A stretch of DNA of 64,000 nt. Source: Hymenobacter plasmatis. Lineage in GTDB: Bacteria > Bacteroidota > Bacteroidia > Cytophagales > Hymenobacteraceae. How positions within the stretch are numbered: position 1 is the stretch's first letter; every line of letters starts with the position of its first letter. The position numbers were made by a program, and so were the translations under genes. The notes under the pieces are model-generated. The model ran no database searches and had not been told where the DNA came from. It saw only the letters and a program-made list of their open reading frames with translations. Positions 16,688-25,714 of this stretch are shown here, in pieces. The DNA is taken from positions 1-64,000 of the forward strand of contig NZ_JAJFAW010000014.1 in the NCBI RefSeq assembly GCF_020711255.1. Direction: 5' to 3'.

Positions 16688-16753
16688 ACGGTTGTTAGCT
16701 CAATAAAAAAGGGCACCCAATTGGGCGCCCTTTTTTATTGAGCTAACAACCGT
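16688..16753. terminator. Exceptionally long shared terminator, katA / S9 peptidase
   Basis: A hairpin of about 31 bp with a four-base AATT loop and one mismatch. Outer arms are ACGGTTGTTAGCTCAAT and complement, then A6/T6, then GGGCaCCC / GGGcGCCC. Six T residues follow the GC part on either strand, so it can stop both convergent genes. The stem is roughly twice the usual length because pairing continues past the U tract. Confidence 0.88.
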
Positions 16754-16845
16754 CATGCTGAGCGCAGCCGAAGCATCTCGCGTGCAACAGTAATCAAGCT
16801 AGCTCAACGAAGCGGTAGAGATGCTTCGACAGCGCCCAGCATGAC
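16752..16845. repeat. Type I palindromic repeat, copy 4
   Basis: Arms of 28 bp (16752-16779 and 16818-16845, GTCATGCTGAGCGCAGCC...) with a few mismatches. It begins on the last two bases of the katA terminator stem. Its spacer contains CTAGCTCAACGAA as in the copy at 5333. Confidence 0.88.
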
Positions 16846-16869
16846 GGGCATTATGGTTGTTTTCTAATC

Positions 16870-19095
16870 CTACAGATTCTGCAGCACGAAATTGGTCATC
16901 TGACGGTAGAGGTGCAGCGAGGTGTTGCCGCCCCGGATGCCGTGGTTGCGGTTGGGGTAATACAGCGTCTGGTAGTCCTTGTTGGCCTTAATCATGGCAT
17001 CGACGAAGGCAATGGAGTTCTGGAAATGCACGTTGTCGTCGCCGGTGCCGTGCACGAGCAAGAACTTGCCTTTCATATTCTGGGCAAACTGTACGGGCGA
17101 GTTTTCGTCGTAGCCGGCAGGGTTTTCCTGGGGCGTTTTGAGGTAGCGCTCGGTGTACACGGTGTCGTAGTAGCGCCAGTTGGTAACGGGGGCTACGGCG
17201 ATGCCCATTTTGAACAGGTCGGCGTTTTTAGTCATGGCCAGCGAGGTCATGTAGCCGCCGTAGCTCCAGCCCCAGATGCCGATGCGCGACTTATCAACGA
17301 AAGGCAGCGTGCCCAGATACTTCGCGCCCTCGGCCTGGTCAATGGTTTCGAGCTTGCCTAGGTTGGCGTAGGTGAGCTTGCGGAAATTGCTGCCGCGCGC
17401 CCCGGTGCCGCGGTTATCCACCGACACCACGATGTAGCCCTTCTGGGCCAGCAACTGGTGCCAGAGGTAGTTGGTGGTCGAAATGCCGCCGCCGGTGTTG
17501 TCGGCCACGGTTTGCGAACCCGGGCCGCCGTACACGTACATCAGCACAGGGTATTTTTTGGCGGGGTCGAAGTTGCTGGGCTTCAGCATGGAGCCGTTCA
17601 GCTCTGTGCCCTCACTGGTTTTGAAGGTGAAGAATTCCAGCTTGCCCAGGTCGTACTGGGTCAGCGTCTGGCGCAGTTTGGCGTTGTCTTCCAACGTTTT
17701 CACCAGCTTGCCGCTGGCTCCCTCGCGCAGGCTCACCACCTGCGGCACGCCGGTCGACGAATGGATGTTGAGGAAATACTTCGTGTCGGGGCTCATGTTC
17801 ACGGCATCGGTACCGTTGCCCGCCTCGCTCAGGCGCTGCTTGCCCGAGCCTTTCAGGTTGACGCGGTACAAGTGGCGCTGCAGGGGCGAGCCCTCGGTAC
17901 TGGTGAAATACACAAACCCGGCTTTGGGGTCGAAGCCGTTGATGGTCGTAATTTCCCAGTTGCCCTTTGTGAGCTGGCGCAGCTGCTTGCCGTTCATGTC
18001 GTGCAGGTAGAGGTGCTGGTAGCCGTCCTTTTCGCTGGTGAATAGGAATTGCTTGCCGCCTGGCAAATAGCGCAGGTCGTCGGTGATATCGACGTAGGCC
18101 GGGCTGGTATCGGTCAGCACTACTTTGGTGTTGCCGGTGCTGGCGTCGGCATGCAGAATTTCGAGTTTGTTCTGCAAGCGGTTCAGGCGCAGAATGCTGA
18201 GGGTATTGGGTGCCGTGGTCCACTGCACGCGGGGGATGTATTGGTTGGGCTCGGGTCCCACGTCCATCTTCACAGTACGGGCGCTGGCTACGTCGTAGCT
18301 ACTCACGCTTACGACCGAGTTTTTCTCGCCGGCTTTGGGGTATTTAAAGCGGTTTTCCTTGGGGTAAAGACTTCCCCATTCCTGCATGTCGTACTCGGGT
18401 ACTTGGCTTTCATCGAAGGTGTAGAAGGCAATCTGCCGGCTGTCGGGCGACCAGAAGAAGCCCTGTGCGAAGGTGAATTCCTCCTCGTACACCCAATCGG
18501 CCGAGCCGTTGATGAGGTTGTTCTTCACGCCGTTGGTGGTTACGGCAGTTTCCTTCATGGTGGCCAGGTCGGTCACAAACACGTTGTTGTCGCGGGTGAA
18601 GGCCACGCGCTGGCCGTCGGGCGAGAAAGTGGCGTAGCCCTGCTTGCCGCCGGCGCTCAGCGGCGTCAGCTTTTTGGTGCCGCGGTCAAACACGTAGTAA
18701 GTGGAGCGCGCGCTATGCCGGTAAATGGGTTCCGTTTCGGTGGTGAACAGAATTTTCTGCTCGTTCGCATTGAAGGAGTAGCCATCTACCTCCAGGGGTT
18801 TGGCGGCACCGGGGAGTTGCAGGTCGGTGGCGGCTACCAGCGTTTGCAGGGCCTTGCCGGTGGTCACTTCGTGCTGCACGAGGCTGCCGCCTTCCAGCGC
18901 CGAGTAGTACCGGCCGTCGTTCATCCAATTGAAACCCGGCACACTGGCCGAACGGAACGTAGGCTTGGCCCAAATGTCTTCCAGGGTCAGCGGCAGCTTT
19001 TGCTGGGCGTGAATGGGGGAGGAGGTGAAGCCTGGCAGCAACGCTGGGCCGTTGGCGGCCAGCAAGGCGGCCAGCGCAAAAAAACGAAAACGCAT
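16870..19095 (-). CDS. Dipeptidyl-peptidase IV, S9B family
   Basis: A 741-residue secreted or periplasmic serine peptidase that removes X-Pro or X-Ala dipeptides from N-termini. The hydrophobic N-terminus (about 5-20) looks like a signal peptide. The beta-propeller domain (about 60-480) includes 'WVYEEEF', whose glutamates anchor the substrate N-terminus in DPP4, and 'FFWSPDSRQIAFYTFDES'. The alpha/beta hydrolase domain holds the triad: Ser611 in 'GWSYGGY', Asp686 or Asp687 in 'HGTGDDNVH', and His718 in 'NRNHGI'. Length and motifs agree with bacterial DPP4. Likely part of peptide nutrition together with other exported proteases. Confidence 0.95.
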   Translation of the reverse strand: MRFRFFALAALLAANGPALLPGFTSSPIHAQQKLPLTLEDIWAKPTFRSASVPGFNWMNDGRYYSALEGGSLVQHEVTTGKALQTLVAATDLQLPGAAKPLEVDGYSFNANEQKILFTTETEPIYRHSARSTYYVFDRGTKKLTPLSAGGKQGYATFSPDGQRVAFTRDNNVFVTDLATMKETAVTTNGVKNNLINGSADWVYEEEFTFAQGFFWSPDSRQIAFYTFDESQVPEYDMQEWGSLYPKENRFKYPKAGEKNSVVSVSSYDVASARTVKMDVGPEPNQYIPRVQWTTAPNTLSILRLNRLQNKLEILHADASTGNTKVVLTDTSPAYVDITDDLRYLPGGKQFLFTSEKDGYQHLYLHDMNGKQLRQLTKGNWEITTINGFDPKAGFVYFTSTEGSPLQRHLYRVNLKGSGKQRLSEAGNGTDAVNMSPDTKYFLNIHSSTGVPQVVSLREGASGKLVKTLEDNAKLRQTLTQYDLGKLEFFTFKTSEGTELNGSMLKPSNFDPAKKYPVLMYVYGGPGSQTVADNTGGGISTTNYLWHQLLAQKGYIVVSVDNRGTGARGSNFRKLTYANLGKLETIDQAEGAKYLGTLPFVDKSRIGIWGWSYGGYMTSLAMTKNADLFKMGIAVAPVTNWRYYDTVYTERYLKTPQENPAGYDENSPVQFAQNMKGKFLLVHGTGDDNVHFQNSIAFVDAMIKANKDYQTLYYPNRNHGIRGGNTSLHLYRQMTNFVLQNL

Positions 19096-19138
19096 AAAAG
19101 GGAAAAGCGTGAGCGAAATAAGGGAGGGAACTGAACGT

Positions 19139-19146
19139 TAAAGATA
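19139..19146 (-). promoter_or_regulatory. -7-like box of S9 peptidase gene
   Basis: Minus-strand TATCTTTA, one mismatch from TAnnTTTG, 43 bases before the ATG at 19095. Confidence 0.3.
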
Positions 19147-19187
19147 ATACCCGCTGGCAGCAAGGTCGCAGGCCGGGTGGCTCCCGT

Positions 19188-19195
19188 TACCTTTG
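19188..19195 (+). promoter_or_regulatory. -7 box four bases before ATG at 19200
   Basis: TACCTTTG, an exact TAnnTTTG match, directly followed by CCCT and the ATG. Clearest example in the window of a promoter box that leaves no room for a leader. Confidence 0.5.
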
Positions 19196-19199
19196 CCCT

Positions 19200-20228
19200 A
19201 TGCGTTTTCGCCTCCTGTTGCTTTTCCTGCCCGTGCTCCTGGGTGCCTGCTCTAAAACGGCGACCCCCGTCCAGCTTGATTTTATCGGCACCACCACCCT
19301 CACGTCCGGCAACAAGGTGGTGAACCCCACCGATACGCTCACCACCCGGGCCTACGCCGTGGGCAACGATAACCTGCTCAAGCGCCTGCGCATCGCCGTT
19401 ACCTACAAACCAGGCCCCGAGCCCATCCTCTACCCGGTGCCCATCTCTGGCTACGACCCCAAAACCGGGCCGCCCGAGAAGGAAATCGTGTACCTCGACT
19501 CGCTCCTAAACCCCATCGTGGGCTCAAACAACGATTCGCCCAAAGGCGGGGAGTTTCTATTCGAGAACCGGTTCTCAGCGCGCTCGACTTCGGGTACCGA
19601 ACTCTGGCAATACACCGCTACGGATGTCGCCGGCGAAACGGCTTCGCGGGCCTACCGGCTCACGGTGCGCAAAACAGATTCTGCGGCCGTGTACCATAAC
19701 TATACTACCGTGCTGCGGCCCGTGCCCCGCACCGACACCACCCGCGCCGCCCGTAGTACCCGGGCCCGCAGCCGCGTGTTCCTCAACCTGCGCTATGGCC
19801 TGCTGCTGCCCAAGTATGCCCTCCTGAACCAGGAAAACTCCCTACAAAGCAACCAGCCGCTCATCGACCTGATAGCCCTGTCCAGTGACGGCACCACCGT
19901 CAGCCTCAGCGCGCCAGCCGACACCCGGGTCCTGGTCCTCAACGCCGCCAGCTGGCCGGTGGCCAACCGCCGCGCCACCGAACTGCGCGCCACCAGGCTA
20001 ACCCTTGCTGAATTCAGCACCGCGACGACAGCCGCAGCTTTCAACGCTGCCTTTACCAACGGCACGGCATTTTCCGACCCCTTGACCACGGGTACGCTGA
20101 CCAAAAACCAAGTGATTGCCTTCCGCGTCGCCGAAGGCACGGCCACTCACACTGGCCTGCTTCTGGTTTCCGATGTGGTGCTGGGCACCGCGCCCGCGCT
20201 TTCCTGCTCGGTGAAGGTGCAGAAATAG
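19200..20228 (+). CDS. Lipoprotein of unknown function
   Basis: A 342-residue protein with lipoprotein signal 'LLLFLPVLLGACSK' (Cys17). The mature part begins with an all-beta-looking region ('VQLDFIGTTTLTSG'; 'PTDTLTTRAYAVGND') that resembles Ig-like or PKD-type sandwiches, including 'YTATDVAGETASRAYRL' near residue 150. The second half (about 200-330) has 'VFLNLRYGLLLPKYALLNQ' and resembles no family I know. Stands alone between a peptidase and a porin gene. Cell-surface or periplasmic location is inferred from the lipobox. Confidence 0.75.
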   Translation: MRFRLLLLFLPVLLGACSKTATPVQLDFIGTTTLTSGNKVVNPTDTLTTRAYAVGNDNLLKRLRIAVTYKPGPEPILYPVPISGYDPKTGPPEKEIVYLDSLLNPIVGSNNDSPKGGEFLFENRFSARSTSGTELWQYTATDVAGETASRAYRLTVRKTDSAAVYHNYTTVLRPVPRTDTTRAARSTRARSRVFLNLRYGLLLPKYALLNQENSLQSNQPLIDLIALSSDGTTVSLSAPADTRVLVLNAASWPVANRRATELRATRLTLAEFSTATTAAAFNAAFTNGTAFSDPLTTGTLTKNQVIAFRVAEGTATHTGLLLVSDVVLGTAPALSCSVKVQK

Positions 20229-20244
20229 CCATTTAGTACGCACG

Positions 20245-20278
20245 AAAAAGGCGTCCTCCGTACGGAGGACGCCTTTTT
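20245..20278. terminator. Shared terminator between lipoprotein gene and FadL-like gene
   Basis: A perfect 34-base palindrome: AAAAAGGCGTCCTCCGT followed by its exact complement. T tracts on both strands make it bidirectional. Confidence 0.85.
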
Positions 20279-20300
20279 GCGTAGCATCGTGGGCAAGCTG

Positions 20301-21908
20301 CTAGAAGGTGATGCCTGCCGTGAGGCTGGTGGTAAAGCGGTTGTTGTCGACTTTCACCACTGGCTGCAGGCCATTGCCCAAGGTATAGGGCGTGTAAGTC
20401 TGGTCGAAGGAGGTGTACACTGCGGCGGCGTCGAGGAAGAAGTTGCCCTGGCGCAGGCCCAGGCCGCCGGTAAAGAAATTCTGGGCGCGCTCGCCGTTGG
20501 TATCGGCCTTGTAGGGGTCGCCGTAGCGGGCATAGCCCAACCGCACCCGAAACACGTCGAAGCGGCCCTCGGCGCCCAGGCGCACGTTGACGGCATCCTT
20601 GTAGCGGGCCTGGATGTCGCTGTTTTCAGCGCTAAACGAACGGGTGTCGCCGTTGGGGTCCTGCGAGTCGTTGTGCAGGCGGGCCTGACCGTAGCCCACG
20701 TATTCTACGTCTCCGGTCACGAAGCCGTGCTTGCTCAGGGTATAGGCCACTCCACCGTTGGCCCGGAAGGGCGTGGTTAGGGTATAAGCGTAGTCGTTGG
20801 GCAGCGCATCTACCGTAGTTGTTCCGATAGGCCCAGCGGGCAAGGAAGTCGAGACGATGTCGGTGCCCTGGGCACTGAACGTGGTGGTGATGCTGGAATT
20901 AAACGTGTCGGAAAGCCGCATAAACGTGGGCGTCTGAATGGAGGCGCCCACCCGCAAGGCATCGGTAGCCCGGTAAATAGCCCCGAGGCGCGCATTCAAA
21001 CCCGAGCCGGTGGTTTTCAGCTCGTCGCGCAAGGTGTAGCTCGCCAGGTGGGTGGTGGGGTCGGTTTCGGTCTCGGTGAATTCCCGCACCCGGGTGAAGT
21101 TCGACGTGACGATGCCTACGCCAATGCCCAGGTACAGCCGGTCGCGGTAGCTGGCGCCATAGCCCAGGTCAAACTGCGACATCGAACCCTTCGACGAAAT
21201 GAATTCCGACTGCCCAATGGGACCGCGGCGCACCCGCGAGCCCACCGAGTCCTGGCCCGTGGCGCCCGGCCGGCGGGTTTTGAAAATGCTGGTCAGGTAG
21301 GCCCCGTAGGCCAGGCCGTCTTCCGAGGTATAGTCGCCGGAATTTCCCTGGGCCCGCAGGTCGTCGAAGTAGCCCTGGCTGCCCAGGCCGCGCAGCGAGG
21401 CCAAGTACGACTGGTTGTCGCCCGAGATGATACGGCCATTCACGGTCCGGTCGTTGAGCTGGCCGGTGTAGCGGGAGGCCGTATTGAAATCGGCCAGCCG
21501 GGTAAAGCCAATGCCGAAAGAGCCGGCCCGCCAGTTGGTGCTTTCGTCGCTGTCAGGGTGCCGGGTGGTGAACACCAAGCCGCCACTGGCCACGTGCAGG
21601 CTGTTTTTGTCCTCGCTTTGCGCGCCCAGGGTGTTGTCTTCGATGCGGGCTTCGCTGCGCCCCACGCCGATGCCCGGGGTGAAATGCACCTCCGACTTCT
21701 GGTACATGCCCAGCCCGGCCGGGTTGCTGGTGAGGTTGCCGAAGTCGGCCCCCAGGGCGACGTTGGCCCCGCCGATGCCCAGCGTGCGGGCCGGCCCGCC
21801 AAACTGCAAGCGGGAATAGCGCAGCGCATCGGTGGCGCCTTGGGCAAAAGCGTGGCTGGCCTGCCCAACTACGAGGGCCAGGCTAAGCCAAATTATCCGT
21901 TTTTTCAT
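20301..21908 (-). CDS. OmpP1/FadL-like outer membrane protein
   Basis: A 535-residue beta-barrel. Start at ATG 21908, which gives a signal peptide 'MKKRIIWLSLALVVGQASHA' ending 'FAQ'. The mature N-terminus has 'GGPARTLGIGGANVALG' and 'NLTSNPAGLGMYQ', equivalent to the 'SNPAG' plug motif of FadL/OmpP1/TodX transporters for hydrophobic compounds. Repeated amphipathic strands follow, ending with the aromatic 'SLTAGITF'. The ligand is probably fatty acids or another hydrophobic molecule but cannot be told. A hairpin separates it from the gene upstream. Confidence 0.88.
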   Translation of the reverse strand: MKKRIIWLSLALVVGQASHAFAQGATDALRYSRLQFGGPARTLGIGGANVALGADFGNLTSNPAGLGMYQKSEVHFTPGIGVGRSEARIEDNTLGAQSEDKNSLHVASGGLVFTTRHPDSDESTNWRAGSFGIGFTRLADFNTASRYTGQLNDRTVNGRIISGDNQSYLASLRGLGSQGYFDDLRAQGNSGDYTSEDGLAYGAYLTSIFKTRRPGATGQDSVGSRVRRGPIGQSEFISSKGSMSQFDLGYGASYRDRLYLGIGVGIVTSNFTRVREFTETETDPTTHLASYTLRDELKTTGSGLNARLGAIYRATDALRVGASIQTPTFMRLSDTFNSSITTTFSAQGTDIVSTSLPAGPIGTTTVDALPNDYAYTLTTPFRANGGVAYTLSKHGFVTGDVEYVGYGQARLHNDSQDPNGDTRSFSAENSDIQARYKDAVNVRLGAEGRFDVFRVRLGYARYGDPYKADTNGERAQNFFTGGLGLRQGNFFLDAAAVYTSFDQTYTPYTLGNGLQPVVKVDNNRFTTSLTAGITF

Positions 21909-21929
21909 GGGGTGGGGTAGGAAGAAAAG

Positions 21930-21951
21930 GAGCCGGCCGTTGGGCCGGCTC
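21930..21951 (-). terminator. Terminator of Tyr/Gly-rich lipoprotein gene
   Basis: Perfect 9-bp stem GAGCCGGCC / GGCCGGCTC with loop GTTG. On the minus strand it is followed by CTTTTCTTCC, a weak T tract. Confidence 0.55.
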
Positions 21952-21991
21952 ACTTGGGGAGATATGTCGCAGGAAGGGGCGCAGTCAGCGC

Positions 21992-23362
21992 TTAGTCGGG
22001 CCGGCTGCGGCTATGGCCACCGCCGCCACTGTTGTTAGAAGGGGCGGAGTACGAGGGCTGGCTGGAGCGCTGGGGCTGCTCGTACGACTGCTGCCGTTGG
22101 GGCTGCGGCTGCTCATAAGCGCGCTGCTGTTGCTGAGGCTGCTCGTAGGAGCGTTGCGGCTGCTGCGGCTGTTCGTAAGAGCGCTGGCGGGAAGGCTGCT
22201 CGGTGGCCTGGCCCCCGCTGTTGCTCGGCTCCGTGAGGATGTTTTGGAAGAAGCCACCCCGGCGCCGCTGGCCTTCCTGAGGCTGCGCCCGGTCGTTGCT
22301 CTGGGGTGCGGCCTCATCGTTGCGCCACCGGCCGCGGCTGTTGTCGCGCGTTACCTGGCCGCCCTCGGTGGGCTGGCTCATGTCGCGGTACACGGGCTGC
22401 TCGGTGCGCTCCGGCCGGCGGGGTTCGTTGTAAGCGTTGCGGCCGGGCGTCGATTCAGTGGGCTGAGGAGCCGCAGTTCCCTGCGTGCGTACTCGGCCTT
22501 CGTTGGGCGCAGAGGTGTAAGGTTGGGTCGTTGGGTTGGGCATGGCCACGCGGTCATCGTTCCGCACGCGGCCGTTGCCGGTACCGGTTGTGCCGGCGCC
22601 ACCCGGGTTGCTCACGCTGCCACCCGACGAGTAACGGTCATCAGAAGAGCGGTCGGTGCGGTGGCCGGAAGTGCGGGGACGAGCATTGTCGCCGCCCGAA
22701 TACCGGTTCCCGTAGCTGTAGTTGTTGCCGCCGTAGTAGCTGCTGCCGTAGTAAGCGCCCCGGCCATAGTAGCCGCCGTAGAAGGGGCTGCTGTAGTAGA
22801 ATGGGTCATAGAACCCACCGCCGTAGCCGTAGCCATAGGGCCGGGCATAGCCATAGTAGACACTGCCGTAGCCATAGGGCCGCCCAAAACCAAGGCTGAT
22901 GCTAAGACTTGAGCCATAGCCGTAGCCAAACGGGCTGTAGATGGGGCTGTAAAACGGGTCGCAGAAGGCGTAGGGCGAAAAGCCGCAGGCGCCGGCTCCC
23001 CAGCCATAGCCGTAGCCGCCGGGGTAGCTCAGACTAGTGTAGGGGCTATAGGGAGTGTAGTACGTGACGCCGGGGCCGTAGCCCGGCACGCCGCGCATGT
23101 AGGTATAGGTATTGTCGTAGTACTGGTCCGAGCCGCTGTTTTGGCGTGCCGACGGCTGGTTGGAGTTGCCGTTGTAGTCGGGGTTAGCGGCTTCGTTGGT
23201 GCTGGCCGGCGTCGGGGCCGTGCTCACCACCGCCGTGGTATGGTCTTTAGAAGAATAATAGACCCCATCGTCTTCCGACGAAGCGAGGCCCGCAGTGCTC
23301 GCACAGCCACCCAACGCGAGCAAGGCCAAAGCGGGCAAAAAAGCGGTGAGCAGGTTTTTCAT
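21992..23362 (-). CDS. Lipoprotein with Tyr/Gly-rich centre and Gln-rich tail
   Basis: A 456-residue protein of low complexity. Lipoprotein signal with lipobox 'LALGGCAS' (Cys20). Residues about 80-220 are very rich in Tyr, Gly, Pro and Ser ('YGYGSVYYGYARPYGYGYG'), a few cysteines being near 125-135. A Ser/Arg/Gly/Asn-rich linker follows. Residues about 385-435 form an imperfect tandem repeat of the type 'RSYEQPQQPQ', four to five times, before a 'GGGGHSRSRPD' end. No catalytic domain is visible. Such sequences suggest an exposed structural or aggregation-prone surface protein. Homologues in related genomes are, to my knowledge, hypothetical. Confidence 0.78.
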   Translation of the reverse strand: MKNLLTAFLPALALLALGGCASTAGLASSEDDGVYYSSKDHTTAVVSTAPTPASTNEAANPDYNGNSNQPSARQNSGSDQYYDNTYTYMRGVPGYGPGVTYYTPYSPYTSLSYPGGYGYGWGAGACGFSPYAFCDPFYSPIYSPFGYGYGSSLSISLGFGRPYGYGSVYYGYARPYGYGYGGGFYDPFYYSSPFYGGYYGRGAYYGSSYYGGNNYSYGNRYSGGDNARPRTSGHRTDRSSDDRYSSGGSVSNPGGAGTTGTGNGRVRNDDRVAMPNPTTQPYTSAPNEGRVRTQGTAAPQPTESTPGRNAYNEPRRPERTEQPVYRDMSQPTEGGQVTRDNSRGRWRNDEAAPQSNDRAQPQEGQRRRGGFFQNILTEPSNSGGQATEQPSRQRSYEQPQQPQRSYEQPQQQQRAYEQPQPQRQQSYEQPQRSSQPSYSAPSNNSGGGGHSRSRPD

Positions 23363-23393
23363 GACTGAAAACTAAAGAGTGGGGAGGCTTACG

Positions 23394-23401
23394 GTAAAGT
23401 A
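23394..23401 (-). promoter_or_regulatory. -7-like box of Tyr/Gly-rich lipoprotein gene
   Basis: Minus-strand TACTTTAC lies 31 bases before the ATG at 23362; two positions depart from TAnnTTTG. The remaining space to proS (271 bases in all) shows no gene. Confidence 0.25.
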
Positions 23402-23633
23402 ACGACGCAAACGGGGGAAGCTGAATGAAGGAACAGTACTCCGCAATAGATCAACAAGCAGCCAGCACGAAGAAAGTTGCCACTGCCCACCTAGTGCGGG
23501 CAATCCAGCAAATAGACTCAATGCTATGTCCGCGCATTAGTAACGTAATTTGACCCCGAAACGGTGCCACTGGGTTAGGTCAAATCTTGTACCAGAATTT
23601 GGAACTATTTCAATTAATTTTAAGATGCCTCCC

Positions 23634-25109
23634 ATGAGCAAAAAGTTGCCCACCCGCCAAGAAGATTATTCGCTTTGGTACAATGAGTTAGTGAAGCGTG
23701 CCGGGCTCGCCGAAAACTCGGCCGTGCGTGGCTGCATGGTTATCAAGCCCTACGGCTACGCCATCTGGGAAAAAATGCAGCGCCAGCTCGACGATATGTT
23801 CAAGCGCACTGGCCACGAAAATGCCTACTTCCCCATCTTCATCCCGAAAAGCCTGTTTGAGGCCGAGGAGAAAAACGCCGAGGGCTTCGCCAAGGAATGC
23901 GCCGTGGTAACGCACTACCGCCTGCAAACCGACCCGGACAACCCCGGCAAGCTGCGTGTAGACCCGGCCGCCAAGCTGGAGGAAGAGCTGGTGGTGCGCC
24001 CCACATCGGAGGCCATCATCTGGAGCACCTACAAGAACTGGGTGCAGAGCTACCGCGACCTGCCTTTGCTCATCAACCAGTGGGCCAACGTAGTGCGCTG
24101 GGAAATGCGCACCCGCCTGTTTTTGCGCACTGCCGAATTCCTGTGGCAGGAAGGCCACACGGCCCACGCCACCGCAGAAGAAGCCGTGGCCGAAACCCGC
24201 CAGATGCTCGATGTGTATGCCGAGTTTGCCGAAGAGCACATGGCCCTACCCGTTATCAAGGGCGTGAAAACCCCCAACGAGCGGTTTGCCGGTGCCGAGG
24301 ATACCTATTGCATCGAGGCGCTGATGCAGGACGGCAAAGCCCTACAGGCCGGCACCAGCCACTTCCTGGGTCAGAATTTCGCCAAGGCGTTTGACGTGAC
24401 CTATGCCACCAAAGAAGGCGGCCTGGAGCACGTGTGGGGCACCAGCTGGGGTGTGAGCACCCGCCTAATGGGCGCCCTCGTAATGGCCCACTCCGACGAC
24501 GAAGGCCTGGTGCTGCCGCCCAAGCTGGCCCCGATTCAGGTGGTCATCGTGCCCATTTACAAGACCGGCGAGCTCGACGCGCTGCTCGAGCGCATCCGGC
24601 CCATTCAGCAGGGCCTCATCGCGCGCGGGATTGCCGTGAAAGTGGACAGCCGTGACACCGAGCGCCCCGGCTTCAAGTTTGCCGAGTGGGAGATGAAGGG
24701 CGTGCCCGTGCGCCTGGCCATTGGCGCCCGCGACCTCGACAATGGCACCGTGGAGGTAGCCCGCCGCGACACCAAGGAGAAAATGAGCTTGCCGCTCGCC
24801 GATATTGTGGCCAGCGTCGACCAGCTGCTCAATGACATTCAGCTCAATATTTACGCCAAGGCTAAGAAGTTCCGCGAAACCCACACCACCCGCGTGGATA
24901 GCTACGACGAGTTCAAGCGCGTGCTCGACAACGAGGCGGGCTTTGTGCTGGCTCACTACGACGGCACTTCCGAAACCGAAGAGCGCATCAAGGACGAGAC
25001 CAAAGCCACCGTGCGCTGCCTGGCCCTGAACGAGCCCGACGAAGACGGCGTGTGCATGGTGACCGGCAAGCCAAGTACGCGCCGCGCCTACTTTGCACGG
25101 GCATACTAA
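23634..25109 (+). CDS. proS: Prolyl-tRNA synthetase, archaeal/eukaryote-like type
   Basis: A 491-residue class II synthetase that charges tRNA-Pro. Start at '[11 protein letters not shown]'; an ATG nine bases earlier is also possible. It has class II motif 2 ('[17 protein letters not shown]'), 'RPTSEAIIW' and the anticodon-binding domain from about residue 290 ('[12 protein letters not shown]'), with the zinc-binding-like C-terminal domain ending in 'FARAY'. The INS editing insertion of the bacterial ProS type (about 570 residues) is absent, so this is the short type found in many Bacteroidota. Ends at a clear terminator. Confidence 0.96.
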   Translation: MSKKLPTRQEDYSLWYNELVKRAGLAENSAVRGCMVIKPYGYAIWEKMQRQLDDMFKRTGHENAYFPIFIPKSLFEAEEKNAEGFAKECAVVTHYRLQTDPDNPGKLRVDPAAKLEEELVVRPTSEAIIWSTYKNWVQSYRDLPLLINQWANVVRWEMRTRLFLRTAEFLWQEGHTAHATAEEAVAETRQMLDVYAEFAEEHMALPVIKGVKTPNERFAGAEDTYCIEALMQDGKALQAGTSHFLGQNFAKAFDVTYATKEGGLEHVWGTSWGVSTRLMGALVMAHSDDEGLVLPPKLAPIQVVIVPIYKTGELDALLERIRPIQQGLIARGIAVKVDSRDTERPGFKFAEWEMKGVPVRLAIGARDLDNGTVEVARRDTKEKMSLPLADIVASVDQLLNDIQLNIYAKAKKFRETHTTRVDSYDEFKRVLDNEAGFVLAHYDGTSETEERIKDETKATVRCLALNEPDEDGVCMVTGKPSTRRAYFARAY

Positions 25110-25182
25110 ACAGTTTGCTTAAGCAAATACCTGAAATTTAATACTTAGTTATTAGCGTTAAGCGCTACCTTAGCAAGGTAAT

Positions 25183-25213
25183 GGGCTGCGCAATTGCGCA
25201 GCCCTATTTTTTT
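25183..25213 (+). terminator. proS terminator
   Basis: Perfect palindrome GGGCTGCGCAATTGCGCAGCCC followed by TATTTTTTT. The downstream gene starts at 25229. Confidence 0.85.
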
Positions 25214-25228
25214 CTCCTTTTCCTTGCT

Positions 25229-25660
25229 ATGCGTAAACTTCTATTCATTCTGATACTGTCAGCAACTTTTGCTGGCCACGCCCAAACGCTCACCCCCCTC
25301 GCGGTGCCAACCAGAGCAGCGGCGAAACTTGAGAAGGTTCTAAAAAAGACCCAAGACGGGTTGGTAACCGACAAGCGCCCCGCCTCTTTGCCCGTGGAGG
25401 CGCGGCCCGCCCTTAACCGCATTCTGGTGCAGTCCACCACCGAATTTTTGGCCATCACCTCGAATAATCCCACCAAGGAGGCCTATTTACAAACCCTGGA
25501 TTCCGGCTTAAACCAGCTCAACCCACTGGTGAAGAAGGTGGAAGAGCGCCAGGACCTCGCCGTCTACTACCAGGCCTTGCTGGATATTGTGGGACTAAAA
25601 AGCTCCGAAGGTCTGCTCACGGCCTTTGTGGAAAAGAAGCCCACTTCGGCCAAGCGCTAG
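25229..25660 (+). CDS. Small secreted protein, DUF4844-like
   Basis: A 143-residue protein. The ATG at 25229 gives a signal peptide 'MRKLLFILILSATFAGHAQ'. The mature helical part has 'PASLPVEARPALNRIL' and ends 'YYQALLDIVGLKSSEGLL', which resembles the conserved end of DUF4844 proteins ('IMDILGIESSDGLLN', from memory). Function of that family is unknown. The terminator of proS lies just upstream, so it should have its own promoter. Confidence 0.7.
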   Translation: MRKLLFILILSATFAGHAQTLTPLAVPTRAAAKLEKVLKKTQDGLVTDKRPASLPVEARPALNRILVQSTTEFLAITSNNPTKEAYLQTLDSGLNQLNPLVKKVEERQDLAVYYQALLDIVGLKSSEGLLTAFVEKKPTSAKR

Positions 25661-25684
25661 GTAGCCTGGAAGCTGGCCACTGCG

Positions 25685-25692
25685 TATCTTTA
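25685..25692 (+). promoter_or_regulatory. -7-like box upstream of nfeD
   Basis: TATCTTTA, one mismatch from TAnnTTTG, 22 bases before the ATG at 25715. Confidence 0.3.
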
Positions 25693-25714
25693 AGTAACCC
25701 ATTTCTGTACGCCC

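Noticed and set aside
4166..16845. Palindromic repeats as a CRISPR array
   Set aside because: Copies are kilobases apart, have inverted arms with variable inner spacers and no cas genes nearby.
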